A DNA stretch of 64,000 bases, from assembly GCF_001969815.1 (NCBI RefSeq), contig NZ_MRBK01000004.1, forward strand, positions 186,001 to 250,000. Direction: 5' to 3'. Below are positions 28,415 through 36,219 of the stretch, piece by piece. The translations under genes and the position numbers were made by a program. The stretch is from Bacillus swezeyi. GTDB taxonomy: Bacteria > Bacillota > Bacilli > Bacillales > Bacillaceae. The notes beneath the pieces were generated by a model that had not been told where the DNA came from, searched no databases, and saw only the letters and a program-made list of their open reading frames with translations. The stretch's first letter is position 1. Each line of letters starts with the position of its first letter.

Positions 28415-30220
28415 TTAAACATACTTTTCAGCTTGCAAACGGTATAAGTTTGCGTATTGGGCTTGGTTTTTTATTAATTCATCGTGTGTTCCGGTCTCTG
28501 CGACTTTCCCTTTTTCCAAAAACACGATGTGGTCGGCAAAACGGGCTGTGCTCAACCGGTGAGAGACGATAATGACTGTTTTGCCTTGTGTAAGCCTGTT
28601 CAGTTTGTTGAATATTTCTTCTTCAATAAACACGTCCAGCGCAGATGACGGCTCGTCAAATATTAGAATATCTGCTGATTCGTCACGCATAAAAGCGCGT
28701 GATATGGCGACGCGCTGCCATTCTCCCCCGGATAGGTTTCTTCCGCCGAAGAGTCTGCCCAGCTCTGTTTCGTAGCCGTTTTCAAGTTTATGAAGAAACA
28801 GGTCAACACCACCAAACATTGAAGCGCTTTCTATTTTTGATAAATCGCCGCAAGACGAGATGTCCCCCATTCCAATATTATGTTTAAGAGTCATTTCATA
28901 CTTCAAAAAATCTTGAAAGACGGCTGTTGCATGAGAGCGGAAATGTTCAATGTCGTATGCTTTCAGCGGCATGCCGTTATAAAAAATGGCGCCCTGATTT
29001 GGATCAAAATAGCGCAAGAGCAATTTGATGAGCGTGCTTTTTCCCGATCCGTTCTCCCCTACGAGTACAGTCGTTTTATTCAATGGAATGTCAAGTTTTT
29101 CAATATCAAGAACCGTTTTGTCCCCGTCATAGGAAAACAATACATGATCAAATGCAAACCCCTCACTCTTCTGATCTGGAAGCATCGTTTCCCCGTTTTC
29201 CATGGAATTTTTGCTATGTAAAAAGGAATGTATGTTTCCTAAATGTCTTGTTTCTCTTGCTCCAATTGCAAAGGCCGCGAACATTTCATTGATTCCTTCG
29301 TTAAATTGAACGGCAGCCCCGATGAAGAGCAATAAATCTCCAACCGACACAGCGCCTTGAAGAGCTTGGCGCACGATGTAAATCAGAACGGCTCCGGTAG
29401 CCAAGGATTGTAAAACAGACCAAAAAAGCTGGTACAAAGCCAATTTTTTTTGATCGTTGGAAAGCGTATGAAGCAGCTTCATGGAAGTGTTTCTATAAGA
29501 AGTTTTAAAAAAAGGAACAAGGTTGTACATCTTGACTTCCCCGGCTGTTTCGGGAATGAGGGGAACACCCGCATAGTATTCTGCACGCCTTCTTAGATCC
29601 TGAACTTCTTTGCGCCCTTCAAAAGTGGCATTGTTTAATTTAGCCTCCCAATACAATTTAGGCACGGCCAAAATAAGAAACAGAATCGGCACCCATGGAG
29701 CAAACATTCCAATCATCAGGCTGCCGGCGGCAATCATTACAATCCCGCTCAACGTTTGGGAAACAATCGTCACCCACATTGTAACAAAATATTCATTATA
29801 GCGAATGATTTGAGTATTGGTATGAAAAGACGCATCTTCAAAGGCGGCGATATCGGGAATGGAAACCGCTTTTTTCATGAGCTGTTCGTCAAGGTATGCC
29901 TCCAGTTTTGCAGTAAGCAGCCTCTTTTGCATTTCCGCCACCGGCTGAAGAGCATCAACTATGAGCGTAAAACCAATGTAGGCTATAGCTGCCCAAACCA
30001 GTGTATTCCAAGAAGACAGTTCGAATGGCGATCGCGAAATCTCGTCGATCACTTCTGCGCTTAGCCATACAAGCAGCGGTCCAAGCAAAGCGTTCAGCAG
30101 CGTAATGAAAAACAGGATTGACGTCTTTAAAGGATCACAGCGCCAAAATAATGCTAAACCATAAAATATCAGGGAAGAAGTTTGAGGCAGTTTTTTTAAA
30201 AACAAATACATTTTCAGCAA
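28415..30220 (-). CDS. ABC exporter, fused membrane and ATPase domains (lasso D2)
   Basis: A 601-residue half-transporter: six membrane helices in residues 1-310, then an ATPase domain with Walker A GENGSGKST, signature LSGGEWQRVAISRA, Walker B ILIFDEPSSALD and H-loop VSHRLS. It overlaps the preceding ABC gene by a few bases, indicating translational coupling and a probable heterodimer. Exporters of this type release mature lasso peptide and give immunity. Start is the TTG at 30220 (GATGAGG upstream); an ATG at 30211 is possible. No N-terminal peptidase domain is present, so leader removal must be done by the B2 protein. Confidence 0.92.
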   Translation of the reverse strand: MLKMYLFLKKLPQTSSLIFYGLALFWRCDPLKTSILFFITLLNALLGPLLVWLSAEVIDEISRSPFELSSWNTLVWAAIAYIGFTLIVDALQPVAEMQKRLLTAKLEAYLDEQLMKKAVSIPDIAAFEDASFHTNTQIIRYNEYFVTMWVTIVSQTLSGIVMIAAGSLMIGMFAPWVPILFLILAVPKLYWEAKLNNATFEGRKEVQDLRRRAEYYAGVPLIPETAGEVKMYNLVPFFKTSYRNTSMKLLHTLSNDQKKLALYQLFWSVLQSLATGAVLIYIVRQALQGAVSVGDLLLFIGAAVQFNEGINEMFAAFAIGARETRHLGNIHSFLHSKNSMENGETMLPDQKSEGFAFDHVLFSYDGDKTVLDIEKLDIPLNKTTVLVGENGSGKSTLIKLLLRYFDPNQGAIFYNGMPLKAYDIEHFRSHATAVFQDFLKYEMTLKHNIGMGDISSCGDLSKIESASMFGGVDLFLHKLENGYETELGRLFGGRNLSGGEWQRVAISRAFMRDESADILIFDEPSSALDVFIEEEIFNKLNRLTQGKTVIIVSHRLSTARFADHIVFLEKGKVAETGTHDELIKNQAQYANLYRLQAEKYV

Positions 30221-32142
30221 TGAACCTCATCCTTCCCTTGAAAAGATTGAGCCTGCAAACGAAACATTTTGTTGTACTCTCCATCTTGCTTCATAAGTTC
30301 TTCATGGCTTCCTTCTTCTATGATTTTTCCGTTTTTCAACACCAATATGCGGTCTGCCATTTTCACCGTGCTGAACCGGTGGGAGATCATGATCACTGTT
30401 TTTCCCTCTGTGAAGCTGTGAAATTGCCGGAAAATTTCATACTCCGCCCGAATATCCAAAGATGCGGCTGGTTCATCCAATATGACGAGTCCGGCATCTT
30501 TCACAAACGATCTGGCTAAAGCGATCCGCTGCCATTGGCCTCCCGAAAAGTCCGTTCCGCCCCATTCAGGACCGATCATGGTATCCATTCCTTCGGGCAG
30601 ATCGTTGATGACGTATTCGAGCTGGGCGGCCTGTGCTGCGCGGTGAAGCTTTTCTTCATCATTCAAAGCTTCTACATCACCTAGCCCTATATTATTTCGG
30701 AGCGACAATTCATACTTGCCGAATTCTTGAAACACAACCGACATTCTGCTTCTCAGCCCATGCAGGTCCATATCCCGAATGTTGATCCCATTAACCTTGA
30801 TCTCGCCCTCATGATATTCATAAAAACGGCAAAGCAGTTTCATAAGCGTCGTTTTTCCCGAACCATTCGCTCCTACAATCGCAACTTTCTCACCCGGTGA
30901 TATCGAAAAACTGACGCGATTCAGAACATATTCCGTACACCGGCCGTCAGATTCAGAGTGATGGTGCTCTCTCAAGTCTTCATCTTCCAAATCATCGTAT
31001 AAGTCAAAATCTTCGTCTTCCAATTCAGTGTCATACACTTGATGGCCGGCGGACATCTCTTGGAAAGGATATCGGAAGCTCACATCTTTGAATTCGACAG
31101 CCATTGCTCCCTTTGACGCAATGCGCTTGCCTTTTGAAGGAAGCGAGATATCTATTTTCGCGTTCATAAATAGAAAAAAGTCTCTCCCCATTCTCCAAAT
31201 ATCCATTGTATCCGCACCTTCTTTGGCTATATCCCTGAGGGCTGTTGATAATTGAAAGACCGCTCCTAAATACAAAGAAATATCACCTACTGAAAAGTGA
31301 TTTGAACCCGATTGGGATAAAATCCAAAAATAGCCCAAACCTGTCCCGGCTCCTGATAAGAAACCTGTTAAAACAGACCAGCGTGAACTCCTGATTTGGA
31401 TTTTTTTTAGCACAGAATATAAATTTTTAAAATTGGATTGATATAAATTTATAAAAAAATCTCCCAGCCCAAACAAGCGCACTTCTTTTGCAGACCGCCT
31501 GCTGAGCAGAATATGGCGGGTATACGCGGCCTTTCTTCTTACTGGAGCATATTCTTTGTTGTATTCCCACTCCATTTCATTATAATGATTATGCACAAAT
31601 GCAAACGGCGCTGTTGACAAAATGAGAATGACAGCCAGGACAGGAGACAAATAGGCTATCACCAAAACGACGCCTGCCAAAGAAACAACTGCTGTCAGCA
31701 AGTTTGAGCTTATATTGATAAATTGAGTGGGAAGCCAAGTAGAACGATCCCGCAATGTCTCAAGGCGGTCCCTGTATTTCGGATCCTCAAAAAAACGCAT
31801 GCCTGGAATACGTTCAAAAGCGTCGATTAATAAACAGTTAACAGTCATCATAGATTTCTCCGCAAGCAGCGCCTTTACCCATTTTTCCAGAGACTTTACA
31901 GCACCGATCATCACCAAGCTGCATGCATAAACAACAGCCCATATTTCAGTATGGGTGAAGGCATCCTGTTCCACAATGCCGTCGATCATTTGTTTTGAAG
32001 CGTACAATTGCAGCAAAGGAGTTATGGCTTCGATCAAAATGAAGAAAATAATACTGATCAACAGCCACGGACCGGATTTCCACACCATTTTGCCGAGCAG
32101 CCTTCCAGTTTGAAGCGGCTCTTTGATATGCTTCATCTTCAT
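30214..32142 (-). CDS. ABC exporter with acidic insertion (lasso D1)
   Basis: A 642-residue half-transporter with six membrane helices and an ATPase domain (Walker A GANGSGKTT, signature FSGGQWQRIALARS, Walker B VILDEPAASLD). Between the first NBD strand (FKDVSFRYPF) and LNRVSFSI there is an unusual insertion of about 30 residues, roughly 366-398, that is almost entirely acidic with a HHH patch (TELEDEDFDLYDDLEDEDL, then REHHHSESDGR). The partner D2 lacks it. Because the candidate peptide is very cationic, contact with the cargo is conceivable (inference). Start ATG at 32142 with AAAGGTG; 28 bp after the cyclase gene. Confidence 0.92.
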   Translation of the reverse strand: MKMKHIKEPLQTGRLLGKMVWKSGPWLLISIIFFILIEAITPLLQLYASKQMIDGIVEQDAFTHTEIWAVVYACSLVMIGAVKSLEKWVKALLAEKSMMTVNCLLIDAFERIPGMRFFEDPKYRDRLETLRDRSTWLPTQFINISSNLLTAVVSLAGVVLVIAYLSPVLAVILILSTAPFAFVHNHYNEMEWEYNKEYAPVRRKAAYTRHILLSRRSAKEVRLFGLGDFFINLYQSNFKNLYSVLKKIQIRSSRWSVLTGFLSGAGTGLGYFWILSQSGSNHFSVGDISLYLGAVFQLSTALRDIAKEGADTMDIWRMGRDFFLFMNAKIDISLPSKGKRIASKGAMAVEFKDVSFRYPFQEMSAGHQVYDTELEDEDFDLYDDLEDEDLREHHHSESDGRCTEYVLNRVSFSISPGEKVAIVGANGSGKTTLMKLLCRFYEYHEGEIKVNGINIRDMDLHGLRSRMSVVFQEFGKYELSLRNNIGLGDVEALNDEEKLHRAAQAAQLEYVINDLPEGMDTMIGPEWGGTDFSGGQWQRIALARSFVKDAGLVILDEPAASLDIRAEYEIFRQFHSFTEGKTVIMISHRFSTVKMADRILVLKNGKIIEEGSHEELMKQDGEYNKMFRLQAQSFQGKDEVHC

Positions 32143-32170
32143 TTTTTCACCTTTTGCGAGATTATTGATG

Positions 32171-34177
32171 TCATTGATATGAATACAATCTTGTTTTTTC
32201 CGTCATATTGACGGTTTCTATGTCAGCCAGGACCCGCGGTTTTTTCGGCCGGCTGCGTTCAAGAAGGTGCCGCTTCCCTTTACTTGCTTCCCTCAGCCAA
32301 ATTTCTAAATCAATCACAGATCTCATGTATTGATAGCCCATTCCTAAATCATTATTCGGATCTTCGGAGCGGATAGCCATAGAAAGCAAGTGTTTCCACC
32401 ACACATCCCGTTTAATAATTCCAAGTTCATCCACCAGCACGCGTTCCCCTGGCTCAAACAATTGAAGGATATGTCTTCTATCGTTCAAGAAGCTTTTTCT
32501 TGCCATATGGGCGTATGTCGTTTTAGTTGATCTGTTGTATACATATGAAGGCAAAATATCAGTAAACGATTTGCGAAGAAGCATTTTCGAACCTGCATAA
32601 TTCTCCACACACCCTTTTAACACATCAAAATGCTGTTCAGGCGGTACAGAGAAGGAAAATTCAATCAGCCGCCGATCCAAAAAAGGGTGGTACGCCGGCA
32701 AACTCACACCGACAGAATCCATATATCTCGCCCTCGGCCATAAAAAATCAAAATGAAACCTTTTTCCCCAGGATGATAATTTTCGGCTTTTTCGATAGCG
32801 CAAATGGTCTTCCCTATTAATCTCCCTTTCTCTCAGTATATGTTCTTCAGTAAAATATTCGGGCAGCTCATACTCTGTATCTGACCAAAGCAAATCATAG
32901 TAGAGCTTTTCGCCAAGATAAGGGACAAAAGGTGCGATCCCATATCGAAACCCAAGCTTTATCATCTCTTTAGGGCGGCCGCCGGACCATTCCCGAAGCA
33001 GCCTGTTTGCCTCAGAAAAGCGTTTCTGGCGAATCAGGGAATCAATAACAGCCACTTCGCCGCTGAATATAAAATCTCCGCCCTCGCCTGTCAGAACAGA
33101 TGATGCCCCAAACTCCTCGGCAATCACTGTAAATGTTTCATTGACAAGTGAATTGGCTCTCGGATCAGGACCGTCTACAAACCAAAGCGGATCCCGGCCA
33201 ATTTCAGCGTTTGGAATCTTTGCTGTGCCATCTCCAAGAATGATCAAGCCAGGGATGTTCAAATCCTTCATCATATTTTTCACAAGTTCCCTGTCATGGC
33301 TTAATATCATATCCGGATCTGCAAATGAAATATTGACGGCCAAAAGCTGTTCCCTGCTTCCTCCCGAAATCGCGGCGGCAGTGACAGTGGCCGAATCTAA
33401 TCCGCCGCTTAATTCGATAATATGTTTTTGATCTTTCAAACGATCTGCAGTGACTTCCCGAAACAGTTCCCGAAAATGGGGAACAGCATCTTCAGTGAGA
33501 TCCTTCTGTTTTAAAAGCTGCGGCATTCCCCAATAACTGTGCACCTTTACTGAACGTTGAGCAAGAAAAGCGTAGGAAGCTGCCGGAACCTTGTATATCC
33601 CTTTAAAAAACGTGCGGTCTTCAAATCCATTCTCCCCCACAGCAAAACCCGAAGTTGGAAATGTTTTGCACACCTCTTCATCTATAACAAAAGGAATGTC
33701 AGGCACAAGCAAAAGGATGCGCAGATCATTGGCTGCAAACCATTCCCCTTCAGGACCGATCCAATAATAAATCGGGCGAGTCGCGTATATATCAGTCGCC
33801 AAAACCAGACTCTCCAAGCTTTCATCCCACCAACACAGTGTGAATTCACCATGTGAGCGAGAAAGCAATTCAGCCTTGTTATCCTGTCTCAATGCAGTGC
33901 ACAAAGCTTCATAGTGTTTAAAAAACATAATGGCGCCATCTGATTTTGCATGAAGCTTTCCGCTTACCCATCCATCCAGGATGACCGGGTATGGAAGATT
34001 TGCTTGGTCAGAATGTTTAAGAATCGTTTCATCATATTGAATACATGCTTCAGCCATATTCATGTTTCCGCCGCTTATCCAACGGACGTCTTCTGTCCTT
34101 CCCCATTGCTTTACAGAAGCAAACCACTTCTTCCATATATCAGTGTTTTCTCCTTGCATTCCGAACCAAAGCTTCAT
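32171..34177 (-). CDS. Lasso peptide macrolactam synthetase (asparagine synthetase-like, C protein)
   Basis: This 668-residue ATP-dependent cyclase would adenylate an Asp or Glu side chain of the core and close the ring on the N-terminal amine. The C-terminal half has the PP-loop ELSGGLDSATV (about residue 257) and the asparagine synthetase fold (VLTGEGGDFIFSGE). The N-terminal half is a degenerate glutaminase domain with no Cys after the initiator Met, as in lasso cyclases, which do not use glutamine. I choose the ATG at 34177, which overlaps the B2 stop as ATGA and begins MKLWFG. A GTG six codons upstream (34195) also fits the frame. Confidence 0.93.
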   Translation of the reverse strand: MKLWFGMQGENTDIWKKWFASVKQWGRTEDVRWISGGNMNMAEACIQYDETILKHSDQANLPYPVILDGWVSGKLHAKSDGAIMFFKHYEALCTALRQDNKAELLSRSHGEFTLCWWDESLESLVLATDIYATRPIYYWIGPEGEWFAANDLRILLLVPDIPFVIDEEVCKTFPTSGFAVGENGFEDRTFFKGIYKVPAASYAFLAQRSVKVHSYWGMPQLLKQKDLTEDAVPHFRELFREVTADRLKDQKHIIELSGGLDSATVTAAAISGGSREQLLAVNISFADPDMILSHDRELVKNMMKDLNIPGLIILGDGTAKIPNAEIGRDPLWFVDGPDPRANSLVNETFTVIAEEFGASSVLTGEGGDFIFSGEVAVIDSLIRQKRFSEANRLLREWSGGRPKEMIKLGFRYGIAPFVPYLGEKLYYDLLWSDTEYELPEYFTEEHILREREINREDHLRYRKSRKLSSWGKRFHFDFLWPRARYMDSVGVSLPAYHPFLDRRLIEFSFSVPPEQHFDVLKGCVENYAGSKMLLRKSFTDILPSYVYNRSTKTTYAHMARKSFLNDRRHILQLFEPGERVLVDELGIIKRDVWWKHLLSMAIRSEDPNNDLGMGYQYMRSVIDLEIWLREASKGKRHLLERSRPKKPRVLADIETVNMTEKTRLYSYQ

Positions 34178-34638
34178 ATTAGAGATAACACCCACCTTTC
34201 CGCATAATCTGTCATGTTATATGTCTGTAAAACTCTCAAATCCTTATTTTTATTATTGGGATCGATGGAATCGCCGTTTTCCAGCTGCACCCATGCATGA
34301 GAAAACAGCTTGTCATCAATTTTTTTAACTCCAATTAATAAGTCAGCATTGCATCCATTACTAAATAAGATGGATTGAATGGTAAGTGCGATTGAAACGC
34401 ATGAAGTGACAAGATGATCCGCTTCATCTAATGAATACAACTGTTTACCATGCTCCTGCAGGTCATGCGTATTTAAACGCGCGGCATTTCTCTGCTTTGC
34501 GCTTGCATACAGCGGGAACATATGAACTGCAATTTTTTCATAAGCCTCTTCAAATTCATGATTTAGCAACATCATGCGCACGAAAGCATGAACGGCTGTA
34601 AAATATTCGTGTTTTTTTTCTAAAGCCTTTTTGTCCAT
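34174..34638 (-). CDS. Lasso leader peptidase (transglutaminase-like, B2 protein)
   Basis: A 154-residue cysteine protease of the transglutaminase-like lasso B2 family, which cuts the leader from the precursor. The triad is Cys80 (TSCVSIALTIQSIL), His114 (FSHAWVQL) and Asp126 (DSIDP). The block SNGCNADLLIGVKK matches the family pattern G-x-x-A-x-L-x-I-G-V. It overlaps B1 by one base (TGATG) and the cyclase by four (ATGA), so B1, B2 and C are translationally coupled. A split B1/B2 arrangement is the rule in Firmicutes. Confidence 0.94.
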   Translation of the reverse strand: MDKKALEKKHEYFTAVHAFVRMMLLNHEFEEAYEKIAVHMFPLYASAKQRNAARLNTHDLQEHGKQLYSLDEADHLVTSCVSIALTIQSILFSNGCNADLLIGVKKIDDKLFSHAWVQLENGDSIDPNNKNKDLRVLQTYNMTDYAERWVLSLI

Positions 34639-34910
34639 CAGCTTTTATCCTCTATTTTTATGAGCTGATTTTGTGTCAATTCTTGAATCGCCTCAATTAA
34701 AATGATTGATAGTTCTTCTTCCGTCTGATCAAATTCCGTTTTCCATTTTATAAGAATGTCTTTTGTGTCCTTCCGTTCATTTTGAATTTCTAACCAGAGC
34801 TCCTTTAATGCGCCCTCCAATCCGAAGTACTGCCCATTGTCCAGGTTCAGAACGATACATTCATTCTCCAAAACAGTAGTCGCCGTCTCTTGAATTCGTG
34901 TAATTTTCAA
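34638..34910 (-). CDS. RiPP recognition element, PqqD-like (lasso B1 protein)
   Basis: A 90-residue winged-helix PqqD-family protein that in lasso systems binds the precursor leader and presents it to B2 and C. It shows the family pattern VLENECIVLNLDNGQYFGLEGA near the N-terminus (hydrophobic strand pair ending Gly-x-Tyr-Phe-x-Leu) and ends in a hydrophobic/acidic helix. First gene of the minus-strand operon. The start is TTG at 34910, with AGGAGGAGGG upstream. A hairpin lies 45 bases before it. Confidence 0.9.
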   Translation of the reverse strand: MKITRIQETATTVLENECIVLNLDNGQYFGLEGALKELWLEIQNERKDTKDILIKWKTEFDQTEEELSIILIEAIQELTQNQLIKIEDKS

Positions 34911-34954
34911 AGTACCCTCCTCCTAGTGTGTATGTTTCAGAGATATAAAATGAG

Positions 34955-34976
34955 AAGAGAGCCAATAAGCTCTCTT
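34955..34976 (-). terminator. Hairpin in the leader of the lasso B1 operon
   Basis: AAGAGAGC / GCTCTCTT stem with a 6-base loop, then TCTCATTTT. It follows a 19-codon reading frame and precedes B1. In lasso clusters a hairpin between the A and B genes usually trims transcription so that precursor mRNA exceeds enzyme mRNA. The same stem occurs at 35224-35244 and 36220-36247. Confidence 0.7.
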
Positions 34977-35035
34977 TACACACTGTCTTCTTCCTTTTTT
35001 CCTCCAAAAGGCTGTTTTTTAGGCGAAATAGACAT
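34976..35035 (-). pseudogene. Short reading frame in the canonical lasso A position, possibly a decayed precursor
   Basis: Codes for MSISPKKQPFGGKKEEDSV. The frame is continuous upstream with a TTG at 35068 that has AGGGGG eight bases before it (MYAGFLTY), but a TGA and two codons separate the halves. Joined, the pair reads YAGFLTY-stop-SG...PKKQPFGGKK, loosely like the YGAFLAVTLS...KPGDGKFGRG of the intact peptide gene at 36093. A decayed precursor copy is my preferred reading; a leader peptide acting on the hairpin or chance is also possible. Its position just before the hairpin and B1 is where a lasso A gene normally lies. Confidence 0.4.
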
Positions 35036-35108
35036 GCCACTTCAGTATGTTAAAAATCCTGCGTACAAATTCTAGTCCCCCTAATTTTCCAATCGATTAC
35101 AGAAACAG

Positions 35109-35149
35109 ATTATCACAGGATCATACTTCATAAACCACAAAAAAGTACT
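35109..35149 (-). promoter_or_regulatory. Promoter of the lasso B1-B2-C-D-D operon
   Basis: On the minus strand, an AGTACTTTTTTGTGGTTT block (35149-35132) contains a -35-like TTGTGG, followed after 17 bp by TGTGAT within TGTGATAAT (35117-35109). The same block and the same spacing occur upstream of the 36093 gene. Both are close to sigma-A spacing but with a poor -35, suggesting dependence on an activator. Confidence 0.65.
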
Positions 35150-35179
35150 GAAAACCGACAGAATCATTCAACTTTCTTA

Positions 35180-35212
35180 ATGGGCGATTATTGCGGGATT
35201 TATTCGGAGGAG
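35180..35212 (+). repeat. Inverted-copy element with TTGCGG, copy 1
   Basis: Shares the 19-base core TTATTGCGGnnTTTATTCG (17 of 19 fixed) with the element at 35948-35979, which is on the opposite strand. It includes TTGCGG, the half-site of the ComA operator. Both elements border the ComA-like regulator gene. Confidence 0.5.
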
Positions 35213-35223
35213 CAAAATAAGAA

Positions 35224-35244
35224 AAGAGAGCCGGCGGCTCTCTT
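35224..35244. terminator. Terminator of the ComA-like regulator gene
   Basis: AAGAGAGCC / GGCTCTCTT perfect stem with a 3-base loop, followed by T-rich sequence on the minus strand. Part of a family of three related hairpins in the island. Confidence 0.8.
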
Positions 35245-35290
35245 ATTTATCAAGGAAACGATTGTATTATAAAAGTCCTAGCATCCTCAT

Positions 35291-35923
35291 CTAAACCTTC
35301 TGTTTGATCAAATTAAGCATTTTCCCCTTTTTAACAGCGGAGTAGCGTGATGTTACTTTGAGTTTTTTGTATATTTTGCTTAAGTGATATTCAACGTTTC
35401 TCGTCGACATTTGCAAGTTTGCTGCAATTTCTTTATTTGTTTTTCCAGCTGCTACTTGCTGCAAAATATCCAGTTCGGTGTTTGTTAAATGCTCGTCCAC
35501 GCTTAATTCGGAATCCAATCGCAGCTTTTTCAGAAGAGTGTCGGGAAATAGAACAGCCCCTTTTAAACATAGAATGATACTTGAGACAATCATGCTGTCT
35601 GTATATGATTTATCAATAAACCCTTTCACTCCGGCTTCTATCAGCTTATTAAAATAAGCTTGAATCTCATCTCCTGAAAACATAATGATGATTTTAGCTT
35701 GAGGAACGATTTCCAAAGTTTTCAGTGATAATTCCAATCCATTCATTTGCGGCATATTTAAATCATAAAGAAAAATATCTATGCTTTGCCTCGAATTTTT
35801 TAAAAGGTCGAGAGCTTCATTACCTTTATGGCAAACGATCACATCCATATTGTATTTCTTCAGTATTTCCTTCATTCCTGAAGTCATCACCCTGTAGTCG
35901 TCTACTAGCAACACTCGAACCAT
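35291..35923 (-). CDS. Orphan ComA-like response regulator
   Basis: A 210-residue NarL-family regulator with a receiver domain (acidic pocket D8/D9, phosphoacceptor D54 in LYDLNMPQMNG, K105) and a C-terminal LuxR helix-turn-helix (LTNTELDILQQVAAGKTNKEIAANLQMSTRNVEYHLSKIYKKL). It resembles ComA most (MNGLELS, KIII-x-GDEIQAYF, AGVKGFIDKS, RNVEYHL). No histidine kinase is nearby, so it must use a kinase elsewhere or act unphosphorylated. The start is the ATG at 35923 after AAGGAGAG. It sits between the lasso enzyme operon and the divergent small peptide gene, so it probably controls both. Confidence 0.88.
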   Translation of the reverse strand: MVRVLLVDDYRVMTSGMKEILKKYNMDVIVCHKGNEALDLLKNSRQSIDIFLYDLNMPQMNGLELSLKTLEIVPQAKIIIMFSGDEIQAYFNKLIEAGVKGFIDKSYTDSMIVSSIILCLKGAVLFPDTLLKKLRLDSELSVDEHLTNTELDILQQVAAGKTNKEIAANLQMSTRNVEYHLSKIYKKLKVTSRYSAVKKGKMLNLIKQKV

Positions 35924-35947
35924 CAGCAACACTCTCCTTAAGTCAAT

Positions 35948-35979
35948 CTCCACGAATAAAAGCCGCAATAACAGCTCAT
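35948..35979 (-). repeat. Inverted-copy element with TTGCGG, copy 2
   Basis: Second copy of the TTATTGCGGnnTTTATTCG element, in the leader between the regulator's start and its upstream region. Could be an autoregulatory site for the ComA-like protein. A short MSCYCGFYSWRLT reading frame spans it but lacks a ribosome binding site. Confidence 0.5.
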
Positions 35980-36010
35980 GAACAGAATTGAAGAATCATG
36001 TCGGCTTTTT

Positions 36011-36048
36011 AGTATCTTTTTGTGGTTTTTACCACTTAATTCTATGAT
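36011..36048 (+). promoter_or_regulatory. Promoter of the candidate lasso precursor gene
   Basis: AGTATCTTTTTGTGGTTT (36011-36028) contains TTGTGG as -35, and TATGAT (36043-36048) lies 17 bp further on. The right part adds the dyad GTGGT-TTTT-ACCAC at 36022-36035, resembling a loosely spaced ComA box (TTGCGG-N4-CCGCAA). Block and spacing are shared with the B1 operon promoter. Confidence 0.65.
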
Positions 36049-36092
36049 AGCATAAATATGTAATCAACTGGAAGTAATAAGGAGGTGATACT

Positions 36093-36209
36093 ATGCGTAA
36101 ACTTGAAATGGCTAAAGTGAAAAACTATGGTGCATTTTTAGCAGTCACTCTTTCTAAAAAGAGCAAACCGGGTGACGGAAAATTCGGCCGAGGTGTAAAA
36201 CGAGGATAA
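36093..36209 (+). CDS. Candidate lasso peptide precursor (A), 38 residues
   Basis: A 38-codon gene with a textbook ribosome binding site (AAGGAGGTGAT, then ATG) and its own promoter and terminator. Residues 1-20 would be a leader containing Tyr12-Gly-Ala-Phe-Leu16 and Thr19. The core would be SKKSKPGDGKFGRGVKRG: Thr is at -2, and the single Asp in the C-terminal half is at core position 8, the exact requirements for lasso ring closure. The core has seven Lys/Arg. The usual YxxPxL leader motif is lacking and the core starts with Ser, so the assignment rests on position, the Thr/Asp register and the shared promoter. It lies on the opposite strand to the enzymes and is separated from them by the regulator. 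Confidence 0.72.
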   Translation: MRKLEMAKVKNYGAFLAVTLSKKSKPGDGKFGRGVKRG

Positions 36210-36219
36210 GAAAAGACTA

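Noticed and set aside
34976-35035. Treating this 19-codon frame as the true lasso precursor
   Set aside because: Its weak ribosome site, the upstream TGA and the absence of a Thr(-2)/Asp(7-9) register make it a poorer candidate than the 36093 gene; kept only as a possible relic.
35180-35271. Plus-strand frame MGDYCGIYSEEQNKK
   Set aside because: No ribosome binding site and it runs through the terminator hairpin; similarity to the opposite copy at 35979 is better explained as a repeated control element.
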